From the NCBI GenBank assembly GCA_947493255.1, contig CANLQK010000006.1, positions 282,737-346,736 of the forward strand: 64,000 nt of DNA, read 5' to 3'. Source of the stretch: an uncultured Paracoccaceae bacterium. Lineage in GTDB: Bacteria; Pseudomonadota; Alphaproteobacteria; Rhodobacterales; Rhodobacteraceae. This document shows positions 25,957 to 34,513 of the stretch, one piece after another. The notes beneath the pieces were generated by a model. The model made no database searches and was not told where the DNA came from. It saw only the letters and a program-made list of their open reading frames with translations. Within the stretch, counting starts at the first letter, position 1; every line of letters begins with the position of its first letter. A program made the translations under genes and the position numbers.

Positions 25957-25997
25957 CCACTCCAGTTCTTACTGGCTCAGAGCTAGAGCTGGAGTGG
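25957..25997 (-). promoter_or_regulatory. Stem-loop covering the motB ribosome site
   Basis: Minus-strand CCACTCCAG (25989-25997) pairs perfectly with CTGGAGTGG (25957-25965), 9 pairs, loop of 23 bases. The right arm contains the GGAG ribosome site of motB, whose ATG begins 4 bases further on. The hairpin could block ribosome binding, or it could be a terminator for the upstream fkbM group, though no T-run follows. Confidence 0.5.
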
Positions 25998-26026
25998 TCT
26001 TTCACTTGGTCCGAATTGTGGTGTAG

Positions 26027-26788
26027 TTATGAAGAACGTTTAAAATACATTTCATCTGGTCCGCAAAATTCGATCAGATCATAGCCGTTCTCATCCATCA
26101 GTTTCTTGATAGCAGGCGTACCTGTGTTGTTTTCGATCGCCCAGATCGCAACGTTATGGTCTTTGAATGGGAACGACTTCAGGCATTCCAATTCACCACC
26201 TTCAATGTCCAACGACACAAAGTCCGGGTCGGGCGTGCCTGACTCATTCAGAATTGCCGACAATGTCTTTGTCTTAACCTTCAGCACATTTTCTTTGTGC
26301 TGCTTGTTCTTGCGTACGGTTGAAAGCAGGGCTTTGTCATAGGAACCTGCAAGGCCAGACATTTGCGTGTACCCTTGCGTGATCTCAATGAATTCGGCTT
26401 CACCCTCGTTCGGTGCAACCGCAACGCCAAGGCAGGGGCAACGACGGATGGTTTCGGCCTTTTCCAACTGCATGGAAACAGGTTCGACCAACGTGCCGGT
26501 CCAACCGCGATGCGTCTCAAGAAAGAAAGTGTTCGACCCTGTCACGCCGTCATAGCCGCCAACATCCACGAAGGTACCATTGCGCTTCCCCTTCATAACC
26601 TGATCAACCACCAGATCCTGACCGGCTTGCGAAGTAAACGCATAAGCTGGTTGCATCATCCGGCGCACTTCATGCAAACGGCGCACAATTGGGCCGCGTT
26701 TGCGCGATTTTTCTTCATCTAGTTTCTGGGCCAATCGGCGCGCTTCGCCCAGAAGAATTTTATGAGCTTCTTTTAGTGAATCTTTCAT
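26027..26788 (-). CDS. FkbM-family methyltransferase
   Basis: A 253-residue SAM-dependent methyltransferase of the FkbM type. The FkbM domain spans about residues 60-240, with SQAGQDLVVDQVMKG, the glycine-rich SAM-binding DVGGYDGVTGSNT near 76-90, and a later DPDFVSLDIEGGELECL motif that ends the Rossmann sheet. Members O-methylate sugars and other small hydroxyl groups, but the substrate cannot be read here. It overlaps the DUF6165 gene by 4 bases and follows TPR-glycosyltransferase and DUF6065-like genes, which suggests action on a glycan. It ends 74 bases before motB. Confidence 0.85.
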   Translation of the reverse strand: MKDSLKEAHKILLGEARRLAQKLDEEKSRKRGPIVRRLHEVRRMMQPAYAFTSQAGQDLVVDQVMKGKRNGTFVDVGGYDGVTGSNTFFLETHRGWTGTLVEPVSMQLEKAETIRRCPCLGVAVAPNEGEAEFIEITQGYTQMSGLAGSYDKALLSTVRKNKQHKENVLKVKTKTLSAILNESGTPDPDFVSLDIEGGELECLKSFPFKDHNVAIWAIENNTGTPAIKKLMDENGYDLIEFCGPDEMYFKRSS

Positions 26789-27189
26789 GTTTCGACTCCG
26801 TGATCGGCGTATGATTTTTCTTCGATCAAGGCAGAGCCTAACAGAAGATTGATTTTCTTTTTGACGTCTGCGCGGCGGTCATTTGTGATATAGACAGCCC
26901 GGGCGAGACGAATGAATGTTTTTCCGAAATCTTTAGCCTTTTCGCAATCGCGAATATCGTCTTCGATCACCCAAAGGTCTGCGTTGATTTGGTATAGCTC
27001 TTCCCACAGCGCCTTTAATTCTGCGCTGGAAGGGATATGAGCATCGGCTGTCTTCATCAATGCTTCTTTCTCGACCTGAACATTCGCAACCTTCGCAGGA
27101 TCCGCGATGCGTTCTTCCTTCAGGCGTAAGATGGTCAGCTTATCAATCAACTCGCCAGGGGCAGTTGGAACCAAAATATGGTCAGTCAC
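26785..27189 (-). CDS. DUF6165 family protein
   Basis: A 134-residue soluble helical protein of the DUF6165 family, with no signal peptide or membrane segment. Typical text is LVPTAPGELIDKLTILRLKEERI and LWVIEDDIRDCEKAKDFG. Members are found beside glycan-modification or TPR-glycosyltransferase genes, and no activity is established. It overlaps the TPR-glycosyltransferase gene by 8 bases and fkbM by 4 bases, so all three are coupled. Function is unknown. Confidence 0.8.
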   Translation of the reverse strand: MTDHILVPTAPGELIDKLTILRLKEERIADPAKVANVQVEKEALMKTADAHIPSSAELKALWEELYQINADLWVIEDDIRDCEKAKDFGKTFIRLARAVYITNDRRADVKKKINLLLGSALIEEKSYADHGVET

Positions 27190-28552
27190 GGTGAGTTACC
27201 TTTTCTTCAAGGGCGGAATAAACAGCGTCAAAAACAGGCGCCCAATCCATCGGTTTAGCTTGTCGGAACAATCGCATGGACGGATACCATTTTGTGGACT
27301 CGCCTGCATGTCGGTAAACCCAAAATGCATCCCAATGCAAAATTACCCACGTCGGAATTCCTAAAGACCCGGCGATGTGCGCGGTAGCTGTGTCGGATGT
27401 AATAACCAGATCCATTTCACGCATGGTCGCGGCGCAGTCCGCAAAATCACGGTCTGTACTGGCGGTATCAACAATCAAGGCAGCTGACCCATCCTTTTGA
27501 AACGCTTCTAGGAAGGGCCCCTTATAGAGCGAGAACATTTGCACATCTGGCAAGCCAGCCAATGGCAAAAATTCTCGATGCGTGAATGACCGAAACGTAT
27601 TGGCCTTATAGGTCGCCGAGCCGGACCAAACGATCCCAACCTTAAACATGCCTTCATGTTGCGCCGTGATCGACTTGGCCCGAGCCACAGCATCTTCCGG
27701 CAGCTTCAGTTGGGTTGGCGTGGGCACTGTACCCTGGTCATCTGAACCATAAACCAATTTCGGGAGATCCATCAGGCTTACCCAATAGTCGACCGGATCG
27801 TCTGCTTTTGCAGACTTTCCGATCCATTCAACCCCCTCGATCCCATCAAGCAATCGCAACAATGGGCCCTTCGCAACCAACCGCACTTTAACTCCCATTG
27901 CAGCAATCAATGGAATGAAACGGACCATTAAAACCATATCACCAAAACCCTGTTCAGGGAGGATCAACAGCGTCTTGCCCTTTAAATCCGTTCCATCGGT
28001 CCATTTTGGAAATGGAACCTCTGCAGGTGAAATTTCGTCTGTTTTCCAACGGGCATCGTATGTGCGGAATGCGGCTCCATAGTCACCTGCTCCCAACTGT
28101 GCAAACGCAAGCTGAAGCTCAATTTCAGGTTCTTCAGGAAACCTCGAGACCAATGGTGTTAAGTACTCAATTGCGTCTCTATACCGGCCTAAACCACGGT
28201 AACATCGACCAATCATTGCGTGGTGCATCAGGTGAGATGGGTCCATTGCTAGCGACTGAAAACGCAGCTCGATCGACCGTTCATATTCACCCAAGTCTGA
28301 TAAAATATTCGCGTAGTTATTTAGAATGCCTTTATCATCTGGGTTCAAATAATGTGCACGCTTTTGGGCCAACCGCGCCATCTCATGACGTCCTGATGAT
28401 CGGTAAAGCGCGCCCAAGTTCGTCCAAATCCCAGCGTCTTTCGGATGTCGTGTCAGATATGCTGTATAGCCATCCAACGCACCCGCCAAATCGCCCGCTT
28501 TGTGCGCATTCACGGCCCCTAGTCGGAGCGACGCACTCGTTTCACCTGACAT
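27182..28552 (-). CDS. TPR-glycosyltransferase fusion protein (FlmG-like candidate)
   Basis: A 456-residue protein without signal peptide. The first 190 residues hold about four to five TPR units (WTNLGALYRSSGRHEMARLA, YANILSDLGEYERSIELRF and others). The C-terminal part (about 200-440) is a GT-B-like glycosyltransferase domain with GKTLLILPEQGFGDMVLMVRF, VGIVWSGSATYKANTFRSF and ITSDTATAHIAGSLGIPTWV, as in GT9-like enzymes. Caulobacter FlmG has the same TPR-plus-glycosyltransferase layout and glycosylates flagellins, so a flagellin-modifying role is a plausible inference from its position beside the flagellar cluster. It overlaps the DUF6165 gene by 8 bases. Without homology search it could also modify another protein or a surface glycan. 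Confidence 0.8.
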   Translation of the reverse strand: MSGETSASLRLGAVNAHKAGDLAGALDGYTAYLTRHPKDAGIWTNLGALYRSSGRHEMARLAQKRAHYLNPDDKGILNNYANILSDLGEYERSIELRFQSLAMDPSHLMHHAMIGRCYRGLGRYRDAIEYLTPLVSRFPEEPEIELQLAFAQLGAGDYGAAFRTYDARWKTDEISPAEVPFPKWTDGTDLKGKTLLILPEQGFGDMVLMVRFIPLIAAMGVKVRLVAKGPLLRLLDGIEGVEWIGKSAKADDPVDYWVSLMDLPKLVYGSDDQGTVPTPTQLKLPEDAVARAKSITAQHEGMFKVGIVWSGSATYKANTFRSFTHREFLPLAGLPDVQMFSLYKGPFLEAFQKDGSAALIVDTASTDRDFADCAATMREMDLVITSDTATAHIAGSLGIPTWVILHWDAFWVYRHAGESTKWYPSMRLFRQAKPMDWAPVFDAVYSALEEKVTHRD

Positions 28553-28555
28553 CGA

Positions 28556-29344
28556 TCAATCCTTGGAACGTTTGCGCGCGATCGGCTTAAGCAACGTTTC
28601 TGGCCGTCTTTCTTCTGCAGCTTCAAACAAAGAGAACGTTTGGTTGACGTAGTTAACCGCACCGGAAATCATGTCCATGTATTCGGTTAATTCAGGCGTC
28701 ACTTCGGTCTCTGTCACCACGACACTGCGTTCGGGCGAAACAGTCTCGAACCCAGCATAAAACAGCGGATCACCACGTTTGATTTTGATCGGCTTATCTG
28801 GCTCATGCCATTCAAATGCCCACATCAACGGGCGTGGCCAAACATTGATCGGGAACCGTCCGCCAAAAATCGTTCCAGGCAATGGAGTGCGGTTGTAGTG
28901 CATGAACGGGCTAATCTGACTCATGTAGACGGGCTCGTCAGAGATAAACACATATGGAAGCGACAGCTGAATCGTCGGCACGCCCTTGGTCCGCCACTCG
29001 ACCTCATTGGTCAGATGCAGCTTTTCGCCCAATTTATTCCCACGAATTCCACTTTGCGTACCCGCTAAATTCCGTAGAATGCCTTTTCCGTCCTTGTCAC
29101 GATCAAACCCGATGTGGATGTCGAAAGGACACTTTACCATAAAGTATCGGCTTTCCATGTTGATCACGGCGGGACAACGCGATGCTGACTTTGCATGTTC
29201 GCGATTCATCTCTACGGACCGAACCCGCTCGGGGGCATCATAAATAATACCGCCCTTCTTTTCGGTCAAAAACCACCCGACCTGAACCGGTCCACGCGCG
29301 GACGGCGTATCCTGCGTATTTTCAAATGTAACTGACAAACGCAT
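28556..29344 (-). CDS. DUF6065-like protein
   Basis: A 262-residue soluble protein (ATG at 29344, backed by GGAG; a longer ATG start at 29356 has weaker support). It has text resembling DUF6065 family proteins, such as VPTIQLSLPYVFISDEPVYMSQISP and LPGTIFGGRFPINVWPRPLMWAFEW, and no signal peptide or membrane helix. The family call is tentative. Its stop lies 3 bases before the TPR-glycosyltransferase start, making it the first gene of the four-gene minus-strand group. It probably acts in the cytoplasm on the same product. The function is unknown. Confidence 0.65.
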   Translation of the reverse strand: MRLSVTFENTQDTPSARGPVQVGWFLTEKKGGIIYDAPERVRSVEMNREHAKSASRCPAVINMESRYFMVKCPFDIHIGFDRDKDGKGILRNLAGTQSGIRGNKLGEKLHLTNEVEWRTKGVPTIQLSLPYVFISDEPVYMSQISPFMHYNRTPLPGTIFGGRFPINVWPRPLMWAFEWHEPDKPIKIKRGDPLFYAGFETVSPERSVVVTETEVTPELTEYMDMISGAVNYVNQTFSLFEAAEERRPETLLKPIARKRSKD

Positions 29345-29485
29345 TCCGGTCTCCATTACGATATTTTCCGCTAAGTGAATCGTAATACCCCTCCCAAGTC
29401 AAAGCGTTGAGGTGGAATTCTTTAGTTTTCACCCGCTAGGCCCACAAATTACCACGATCCCTTTCCGTCAACATATGTCGCAACC

Positions 29486-29516
29486 AGACCTAGACAGACG
29501 TCTAAGCCGATGGTCT
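29486..29516. promoter_or_regulatory. Nested inverted repeats upstream of the DMGDH-like gene
   Basis: In the 206-base divergent gap 29345-29550 lie AGACC (29486-29490), TAGAC (29491-29495), GTCTA (29500-29504) and GGTCT (29512-29516). TAGAC/GTCTA forms a tight inverted repeat with a 4-base spacer, and AGACC/GGTCT an outer one. This may be an operator for the methylated-amine genes. The site is short and could be chance. Confidence 0.3.
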
Positions 29517-29550
29517 CGTATATCTACAAGTCCTAACCGGAGAATTAAGC

Positions 29551-31953
29551 ATGAAAGATCAGTATCGCGTCGTGGTCATCGGGGGTGGTGTAGTCGGAGC
29601 CTCAGTTCTATATCACCTCGCCAAATTCGGCTGGACCGACGTGGCGATCATTGAACGCAACGTCCTAACAGCCGGATCATCATGGCACGCAGCAGGCGGC
29701 ATCCATGCCTTGAATGCCGATCCGAACATGGCCGCATTGCAGGCCTATACGATTGATCTGCTGTCTGAGGTTGAGGCGGAATCCGGGATTGATATCGGCC
29801 TTCATATGACAGGCGGTATCACTGTCGCATGTGATCCGAACCGTTGGGAATGGCTACAGGGGGCTTACCGCACCTTTCAAACCATCGGCATCGATGATTG
29901 CCATTTGATGACGCCGGACGAGATCAAAGAAAAGTGCCCTATCATGGACACCAAAGGCGTAATCGGCGGGCTTTGGGCCGATCGGGAAGGCTATGTTGAT
30001 ACCACCGGAACAGTTCATGCATATGCCCGTGCTGCTAAAAAACGTGGCGCCGACATTATCGAACACAACAAAGTTGAAGAGCTAAATTGGAAAGGGGATC
30101 ATTGGGAAGTCGTTTCTGAAAAAGGTACTATTAAAGCCGAACACGTCGTAAATGCCGGTGGGCTTTGGGCCAAACAATGTGGCCGCATGGTCGGGTTGGA
30201 TCTGCCGGTTTCTCCTTTGTCCCACCACTATTTCCTAACCGAAACGATCCCCGAACTGGAACAGATCGACTTTGAAGTCCCGATGACTGTGGACCTCGAG
30301 GGATTCACCTACATGCGCCAAGATAAGAAGGGCATACTTGTGGGTATCTATGAGACCAATCACCAACATTGGATGATGGATGGTGCTCCTTGGAACTATG
30401 GGATCGAATTGCTTCAAGAAGACACCGACCGGATTGAACACGAATTGACCATGGCATTCGAACGATACCCTTGTTTGAACACCGTTGGGATTAGCGATTG
30501 GGTGAATGGCGCATTTACGTTTTCTCCAGACGGCAACCCGCTGGTTGGTCCAGTCGAAAGCGTTCCAAACTACTGGCTCGCTTGCGGTGTGATGGCTGGG
30601 TTTCTTCAGGGTGGTGGGGTTGGTAAAACTCTCGCTGAATGGATGATTCATGGTGATACAGAGACTGACGCTTGGTCTATGGATATCGCTCGTTACGGCC
30701 CACAACATTCAAATAAAGAATACATCAAACAAACGACAGGTCAGTTCTATTCACGTCGCTTCGTGATGACCTACCCCAACGAACAATTGCCTGCAGGGCG
30801 CCCGTTGCGCATGGCACCTGCCCACGACGCGATGACCGAAGCGGGGTGTCGTTGGGGCCAATCATGGGGTCTTGAAACCCCCTTATATTTCGCTCCCAAA
30901 GATTTTGTTGAAACCCCTTCCCTCAGCCGATCAGATGCAGCGCCCTTCATCGAGGCCGAATGCAAAGCTGTAAGAGAAGACGTTGGGCTGCTCGATATTA
31001 CCGGTTTCTCACGTTTCGAGGTTTATGGGCCTGGCGCCGAGGCATGGCTAAATAAGATCTTCGCAACAAAGCTCCCTGATCCAGGCCGCGCACGCCTTGC
31101 AGTCATGCTTTCTCCAGAGGGTAAATTGAAAGGCGACCTAACACTCTTCAATTGGGGCGACGGAAAGTGGTGGATCATGGGGTCATATTACCTTCGCAAA
31201 TGGCACGCGCGCTGGTTCCGTGACCATGAGGGAGACAACATGATCATTCGCGACATTTCGGATGATGTTTGCGGGTTCTCATTGTCGGGGCCACGGTCAC
31301 GAGACGTCATGCAAAAGCTCGTCGAAAACGATATCACGCCGATGCCGTTCTTGGGGTGTGCGAGCTTCGCGGTAGGAATGTTGAACTGCAAAGTCGGTCG
31401 GCTTTCTGTGACCGGTGAGTTGGGTTACGAAATTCATTGTCGTGCGAACGAACATATTGCGTTGCGCCGGATGCTTCTAGAGGCAGGGGCCGAGTTTGGC
31501 ATCCGAGAGATTGGGTTTAACGCGCTGTTGTCTCTTCGGATTGAGAAATCCTATGGGATTTGGTCTGCCGAATTCACGCAAGACCGTACCGCGGCCATGA
31601 CCGGAATGGATCGGTGGATTGATTGGCAAAAACCCGAGTTTATCGGACGAAACGCCGCTATGGCCGAACGTGAAAATGGCGCCGATCAGCTGCTTGTCAC
31701 TCTTGGCTTGGATAGCCCAAACGCTGATTGCTCTGGCTACGAACCCGTTTGGTCGAACGGCAAACGCATCGGGTTCACCACGTCGGGCGCATACGGTTAC
31801 ACCGTCGGTCAATCCATCGCGATGGCGATGGTGGACAAGGCTTTTGCCGAACCGGGAACCGATCTTTCAGTTCATGTCGTCGGGATTGAACAGCAGGCCA
31901 AAGTGCTAGCGCCGTCGCCATATGACCCGCTCGGAAAAGCGATGCGTGTATGA
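29551..31953 (+). CDS. FAD-dependent dehydrogenase with GcvT-type domain (dimethylglycine/sarcosine dehydrogenase-like)
   Basis: An 800-residue protein of the dimethylglycine/sarcosine dehydrogenase family. The N-terminal FAD domain has RVVVIGGGVVGASVLYHL near residues 5-22. SSWHAAGG near residue 48 contains the histidine that binds FAD covalently in family members. The C-terminal half (about 430-800) is a GcvT-like folate-binding domain with SVTGELGYEIHCRANEHI and ending VGQSIAMAMVDKAF. These enzymes oxidise N-methyl groups and pass the formaldehyde equivalent to tetrahydrofolate. The exact substrate (dimethylglycine, sarcosine or another N-methyl compound) cannot be read. It has a GGAG site and overlaps the MttB-like gene by 4 bases. 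Confidence 0.85.
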   Translation: MKDQYRVVVIGGGVVGASVLYHLAKFGWTDVAIIERNVLTAGSSWHAAGGIHALNADPNMAALQAYTIDLLSEVEAESGIDIGLHMTGGITVACDPNRWEWLQGAYRTFQTIGIDDCHLMTPDEIKEKCPIMDTKGVIGGLWADREGYVDTTGTVHAYARAAKKRGADIIEHNKVEELNWKGDHWEVVSEKGTIKAEHVVNAGGLWAKQCGRMVGLDLPVSPLSHHYFLTETIPELEQIDFEVPMTVDLEGFTYMRQDKKGILVGIYETNHQHWMMDGAPWNYGIELLQEDTDRIEHELTMAFERYPCLNTVGISDWVNGAFTFSPDGNPLVGPVESVPNYWLACGVMAGFLQGGGVGKTLAEWMIHGDTETDAWSMDIARYGPQHSNKEYIKQTTGQFYSRRFVMTYPNEQLPAGRPLRMAPAHDAMTEAGCRWGQSWGLETPLYFAPKDFVETPSLSRSDAAPFIEAECKAVREDVGLLDITGFSRFEVYGPGAEAWLNKIFATKLPDPGRARLAVMLSPEGKLKGDLTLFNWGDGKWWIMGSYYLRKWHARWFRDHEGDNMIIRDISDDVCGFSLSGPRSRDVMQKLVENDITPMPFLGCASFAVGMLNCKVGRLSVTGELGYEIHCRANEHIALRRMLLEAGAEFGIREIGFNALLSLRIEKSYGIWSAEFTQDRTAAMTGMDRWIDWQKPEFIGRNAAMAERENGADQLLVTLGLDSPNADCSGYEPVWSNGKRIGFTTSGAYGYTVGQSIAMAMVDKAFAEPGTDLSVHVVGIEQQAKVLAPSPYDPLGKAMRV

Positions 31954-33467
31954 CCAAACGTCAAGGGCGTAAAGCACGCGGTGCAACTTCGGTGAGACGT
32001 AAAGTCGACTACAAAACTCTACGTAACCCGTTTCCTCCGCTACCTGCATTCTCCGATGATAGGATAGACGCCATTCATGACGCCGCGTTGGATGTCCTAA
32101 GCAGACTTGGCATCAAAGTCCTTCTGCCCGAAGCGCGAGATTTGTTTGAGGAAGCCGGTGCCACCATTGATGGAGAAATGGTCTATCTTCCGCCGCAGCT
32201 GGTGGAAGATAGGATAGCCATGGCCCCAAAATCTATCCTGCTGAAAGGTGGCAACTCTGAGCGCGACGTCACGTTGGAGCTTGGCTCACTAATTTTTCAG
32301 CCCGGAGCAGGTGCACCACATGCGACCGACCTTGAGCGCGGGCGGCGCCCTGGGACCTTAAACGACTTCATAGAACTCACGAAACTGACACACTACTTTG
32401 ACGCCTTACACATGCTGCCACCTTTGGTCGAACCACAAGACGTACCCATGAATGTTCGACATTACGCAATGATGCGGGGCCAGCTGGTAAACTCCGACAA
32501 GATCCCGTTCGTCTACTCACGTGGTACACCACAAGTCGCTGAAAGTTTTACGATGCTAAGGGCTTTTCGTGGTTTAACAGAGTCTGACTTTGCGAAGAAC
32601 GCCTACTGCTATACTATCATTAACACCAATTCGCCCCGCCAATTGGATATTCCTATGGCACAAGGCATCATCGATTTTGCCCGTGCAGGCCAAGTATCGA
32701 TTGTCACACCATTCACTTTGATGGGGGCAATGGCACCGGTTACCGTTGCCGGCGCGCTAACCTTGTCGCATGCCGAAGCAATGGCTGCGATTGCGCTAGG
32801 TCAGATTGCCCGCGAAGGGGCGCCCATGACCTACGGTACATTCACGAGCAATGTAGATATGAAAACCGGAGCGCCCGCCTTCGGAACACCGGAACAAGTC
32901 AAGGCATCACTTGGCGCTGGACAACTCGCCCGCAAGCTGGGTCTTCCATGGCGGTGTGCAGCAGGAGCGGCGGCGAACATCAACGATGCACAGGCGGCTC
33001 ATGAAACAGAGATTTCAGGCTGGGGCGCATTTCTTGCTGGAGCAACGGTCGTTATACACTCTGCCGGTTGGCTCGAGGGTGGTTTAACCGTTTCCTACGA
33101 AAAGCTCATCACAGACATGGACATGGTTCAAACCTTTGCCGAACTTTGCATAGCAACCGAAGCTGACGACGATGCCATCGCTTTAACTGCTTTGGCAGAA
33201 GTCGAACCAGGAGGGCACTTCTTTGGCGCAGCACATACAATGGAACGCTACCAAACTGCATTCTACGACCCTGTTGGCATGGATTGGGCAAACATCGGCA
33301 CTTGGAAAGAACGCGGCTCTCAAGACGCGAACACACGGGCAACCGCGACATGGAAGGCGATCTTAAGTGAATTCATACCGGCTCCGGTACCCGCTGACAA
33401 AGTGGAAGATCTAGACGCCTATATTGCAGCCCGTACAGCTGCAGGCGGCGCCCCTCCCGAAAGCTAA
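31950..33467 (+). CDS. Trimethylamine methyltransferase (MttB) family protein, non-pyrrolysine type
   Basis: A 505-residue MttB-superfamily protein. It reads through without an in-frame amber codon, so it is of the non-pyrrolysine kind, which in anaerobes demethylates quaternary amines such as glycine betaine with a corrinoid protein as acceptor. Typical text includes LVEPQDVPMNVRHYAMMRG and VYSRGTPQVAESFTML. No corrinoid-binding protein or reductive activator is encoded nearby. It overlaps the flavin dehydrogenase gene by 4 bases, so both are translated together, suggesting that this MttB-like protein supplies or accepts methyl groups from the same substrate. The actual substrate and acceptor are unknown. 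Confidence 0.85.
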   Translation: MTKRQGRKARGATSVRRKVDYKTLRNPFPPLPAFSDDRIDAIHDAALDVLSRLGIKVLLPEARDLFEEAGATIDGEMVYLPPQLVEDRIAMAPKSILLKGGNSERDVTLELGSLIFQPGAGAPHATDLERGRRPGTLNDFIELTKLTHYFDALHMLPPLVEPQDVPMNVRHYAMMRGQLVNSDKIPFVYSRGTPQVAESFTMLRAFRGLTESDFAKNAYCYTIINTNSPRQLDIPMAQGIIDFARAGQVSIVTPFTLMGAMAPVTVAGALTLSHAEAMAAIALGQIAREGAPMTYGTFTSNVDMKTGAPAFGTPEQVKASLGAGQLARKLGLPWRCAAGAAANINDAQAAHETEISGWGAFLAGATVVIHSAGWLEGGLTVSYEKLITDMDMVQTFAELCIATEADDDAIALTALAEVEPGGHFFGAAHTMERYQTAFYDPVGMDWANIGTWKERGSQDANTRATATWKAILSEFIPAPVPADKVEDLDAYIAARTAAGGAPPES

Positions 33468-33559
33468 CGCCTCTCACGTTGGTGATCAGATTGAAACGCC
33501 ACTGGTAATTCCACCAATACGATCCATATCATAACAACAACAGGCGAGTGAGGATCATG

Positions 33560-34006
33560 ATGACCAAGTATGACAAGAACCCAGATGTAATCGCTACGTT
33601 AACACCAGAGCAGTTTCGCGTAACTCAAGAGAACGGCACTGAACGCCCATGGACTGGGCCTTACCTCGACAACAAGGACGCGGGTATTTACGTTGATATC
33701 GTCTCTGGTGAACCGCTTTTCGCTTCTTCAGACAAATACGAATCCGGTTGCGGGTGGCCAAGTTTCACCAAACCGATCGACACAAAGAACATGAAAGAGC
33801 TGTCCGACACGACACTTGGGATGGTTCGCACCGAAGTCCGTTCGGCCCACGGCGACAGCCATCTTGGTCACGTGTTTCCCGATGGCCCATCCGACCGTGG
33901 CGGACTACGGTATTGTATCAACGGCGCATCACTGCGTTTCATCGCAAAGGCCGATATGGAAGCCGAAGGATATGGCGACTACATAGACCAAGTGGAGGAT
34001 GTTTAA
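33560..34006 (+). CDS. msrB: Peptide-methionine (R)-S-oxide reductase MsrB
   Basis: MsrB reduces the R-epimer of methionine sulfoxide in proteins. The ORF can be read from a GTG at 33548, but ATG at 33560 with GAGG 6 bases upstream fits better, giving [18 protein letters not shown] and 148 residues. The catalytic region GSASLRFI-type text appears as [11 protein letters not shown], with the active cysteine, and the substrate-binding stretch [16 protein letters not shown] is complete. The CxxC zinc motifs of some MsrB are missing. The msrA ATG follows the msrB stop immediately, so both epimers are handled by one transcript. Confidence 0.94.
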   Translation: MTKYDKNPDVIATLTPEQFRVTQENGTERPWTGPYLDNKDAGIYVDIVSGEPLFASSDKYESGCGWPSFTKPIDTKNMKELSDTTLGMVRTEVRSAHGDSHLGHVFPDGPSDRGGLRYCINGASLRFIAKADMEAEGYGDYIDQVEDV

Positions 34007-34513
34007 ATGACTGAACGCGCAGTTCTGGCTGGTGGATGTTTTTGGGGCATGGAGGATCTGATCCGCAAGCTCCCGGGGGTACGATCCACACGAGTTGGAT
34101 ACACCGGCGGTGACGTTGCCAACGCGACCTACCGCAACCACGGCACTCATGCCGAAGGGATCGAGATCATTTTTGACCCTTCACAGATCACATACCGTCG
34201 CTTGTTAGAATTCTTCTTTCAAATCCATGACCCAACCACAGTGAATCGCCAAGGCAACGATCGCGGCATGTCATATCGCTCGGCAATCTATTTTGTGGAC
34301 GATGCCCAAAAAGGCATAGCAGAAGACACGATTAAGGATGTAGACGCCTCCGGCATCTGGCCAGGTAAGGTTGTGACCGAACTCGAGCCAGTTGGCGATT
34401 TTTGGGAAGCCGAACCTGAACATCAAGACTATCTGGAACGCATTCCCAATGGCTACACCTGCCATTTCATCCGCCCCGACTGGGTGCTGCCCAAACGCGA
34501 CGCCGCTGAATAA
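34007..34513 (+). CDS. msrA: Peptide-methionine (S)-S-oxide reductase MsrA
   Basis: MsrA reduces the S-epimer of methionine sulfoxide. The 168-residue product has the catalytic motif [10 protein letters not shown] near residues 8-17, with the active cysteine in GCFWG, and the typical text [27 protein letters not shown]. Near the end it has [25 protein letters not shown], where the later cysteine could serve in recycling. It starts with ATG directly after the msrB stop. It is convergent with the hydantoinase-type gene, with no gap between the two stops. Confidence 0.96.
   Translation: MTERAVLAGGCFWGMEDLIRKLPGVRSTRVGYTGGDVANATYRNHGTHAEGIEIIFDPSQITYRRLLEFFFQIHDPTTVNRQGNDRGMSYRSAIYFVDDAQKGIAEDTIKDVDASGIWPGKVVTELEPVGDFWEAEPEHQDYLERIPNGYTCHFIRPDWVLPKRDAAE

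Noticed and set aside
29551..33467. Pyrrolysine-type MttB
   Set aside because: No in-frame amber codon is present in the MttB-like gene and the reading frame is complete, so it is the non-pyrrolysine type.
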